The notes below the pieces were generated by a model. The model was not told the origin of the DNA. It worked only from the letters and a program-made list of their open reading frames with translations, and did no database searches. From positions 1-64,000 of the forward strand of contig CANRIZ010000004.1 of the NCBI GenBank assembly GCA_947630835.1: a DNA stretch of 64,000 nt, read 5' to 3'. Each line of letters starts with the position of its first letter. Within the stretch, counting starts at the first letter, position 1. This document shows, in pieces, positions 63,357-64,000 of the stretch. Source of the DNA: an uncultured Clostridia bacterium. Its GTDB lineage: Bacteria > Bacillota > Clostridia > Oscillospirales > Acutalibacteraceae. Position numbers and translations under genes: made by a program.

Positions 63357-64000
63357 ATGCGTATTTTATTTGCCGAGGACGAACCCGATTTAAACGAAAT
63401 AGTCGCGCAAAAGCTCAAATCGGACGGCTACAGCGTGGACTGCTGCTTTAACGGCGAGGAGGCTTTGGACGTGCTGTCCTATACCGAGTACGACGCAATT
63501 ATACTCGATATAATGATGCCGAAGCTCGACGGCCTGAGCGTACTCAAAAAGCTCAGAGCGTCCGGCAAGAGTACGCCTGTTTTGCTGCTTACGGCAAAGG
63601 ACGGCGTGGAGGACCGTGTAAACGGACTTGACAGAGGAGCGAACGACTATCTTGTTAAGCCCTTTTCCCTTGAAGAGCTTTCCGCGCGAATAAGGGCTAT
63701 GACGAGAACCTCTTTCGGCAGGGTAAGCAACGTCCTTACCGTTGCCGACCTATCCCTTGACTGCGCCTCGCACCTTGTAAAAAGGGGAGAGAGAGTAATC
63801 AATTTATCGTCAAAGGAATTTGCCCTGCTCGAATACCTTATGAATAACAAGGGAACGGTGCTTTCAAGGGAAAAAATTGAGAATCACATATGGAATTTCG
63901 ATTATGAGGGCGGCACAAACGTCGTCGACGTTTATATAAGCTATCTGCGTAAAAAGATAGACGGCGAAAGCCCCGTAAAGCTCATACATACCGTCAGGGG
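63357..64000 (+). CDS. OmpR-family response regulator (cut by window end)
   Basis: 214 codons are visible from the ATG at 63357 (GAGGA upstream); absent from the ORF track because it runs off the end. Receiver domain with acidic pocket 'MRILFAEDEPDLNEIV' and phospho-acceptor Asp in 'AIILDIMMPKLDGLSVL', Thr in 'LLLTAKDGVEDR' and Lys in 'DYLVKPFSLEEL'. The C-terminal winged helix ('NLSSKEFALLEYLMNNKGTV', 'NVVDVYISYLRKKI') is almost complete. A sensor kinase gene is expected just downstream. Confidence 0.95.
   Translation, partial: MRILFAEDEPDLNEIVAQKLKSDGYSVDCCFNGEEALDVLSYTEYDAIILDIMMPKLDGLSVLKKLRASGKSTPVLLLTAKDGVEDRVNGLDRGANDYLVKPFSLEELSARIRAMTRTSFGRVSNVLTVADLSLDCASHLVKRGERVINLSSKEFALLEYLMNNKGTVLSREKIENHIWNFDYEGGTNVVDVYISYLRKKIDGESPVKLIHTVR

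Overview
The window looks like chromosomal DNA from a low-to-mid GC Gram-positive anaerobe of the class Clostridia, most likely the Ruminococcaceae/Oscillospiraceae side. This rests on several features: housekeeping genes in Firmicutes order (glmU-like/pth/mfd, holB/ricT), two secreted proteins with type I dockerin modules, a nine-gene V/A-type ATPase operon, GPH sugar symporters, strong SD sequences, and many TTGACA-17-TATAAT promoters. No genus can be assigned from sequence reading alone. No tRNA, rRNA, CRISPR array, prophage or transposase was seen.

Layout. 1-1537 has no convincing protein gene. It is a tandemly duplicated intergenic unit (about 0.7 kb twice). Each unit carries a plus-strand and a minus-strand consensus promoter facing each other, structured RNA-like sequence and a shared hairpin. 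It also repeats the 3' end and terminator of the neighbouring GPH transporter gene. 1538-4280 holds that transporter and a PAP2 phosphatase. 4404-5864 is a peroxide-type operon: a wrecked glutathione peroxidase, a TSCPD protein, a flavodoxin-like protein and OhrR, with a palindromic operator candidate. 5992-7025 is an ECF S component with a DUF4430 lipoprotein. 7107-11905 is glmU(C-terminal half)-pth-mfd. 12052-18643 is a cell-surface block: a dockerin hydrolase, a lipoprotein, an AlgJ/X-like and an AlgI-like acetylation pair, and a dockerin/transglutaminase protein.

18784-24742 contains an S1 protein and then DUF951-prfA-ywlC-coaE-lytic transglycosylase-M18 peptidase. 24915-27312 is a second GPH symporter with an anchored extracellular protein. 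27389-31543 is a heterodimeric ABC exporter with its MarR regulator. Then come prs and a CDF exporter. 34337-42951 is the complete V-ATPase operon (G-I-K-E-C-F-A-B-D), with a K subunit of the Na+-binding type. 43107-49900 holds tatD-metG, sir2, birA and a NatAB-type ABC exporter.

50132-54545 is the aromatic amino acid operon aroF-tyrA-aroA-aroC (minus strand). It is preceded by a leader with its own promoter, a 21-residue peptide carrying four consecutive Tyr codons and a nearby Phe codon, a possible antiterminator and a terminator. This is a classical ribosome-mediated attenuator, unusual for a Clostridia, where T-boxes would be expected. 54551-55883 is a heavy-metal permease with a Fur-family regulator and a Fur-box-like palindrome at its promoter. 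The rest holds a ferredoxin, ricT, holB, an AEC transporter, an unknown membrane protein, citrate synthase, a SpoIID/LytB protein, a half-size EamA transporter behind a long structured leader, and the start of an OmpR-type response regulator cut by the window end.

The strongest leads for something undescribed are the tandem convergent RNA unit at 90-1580 and the Tyr-codon attenuator at 54338-54545.
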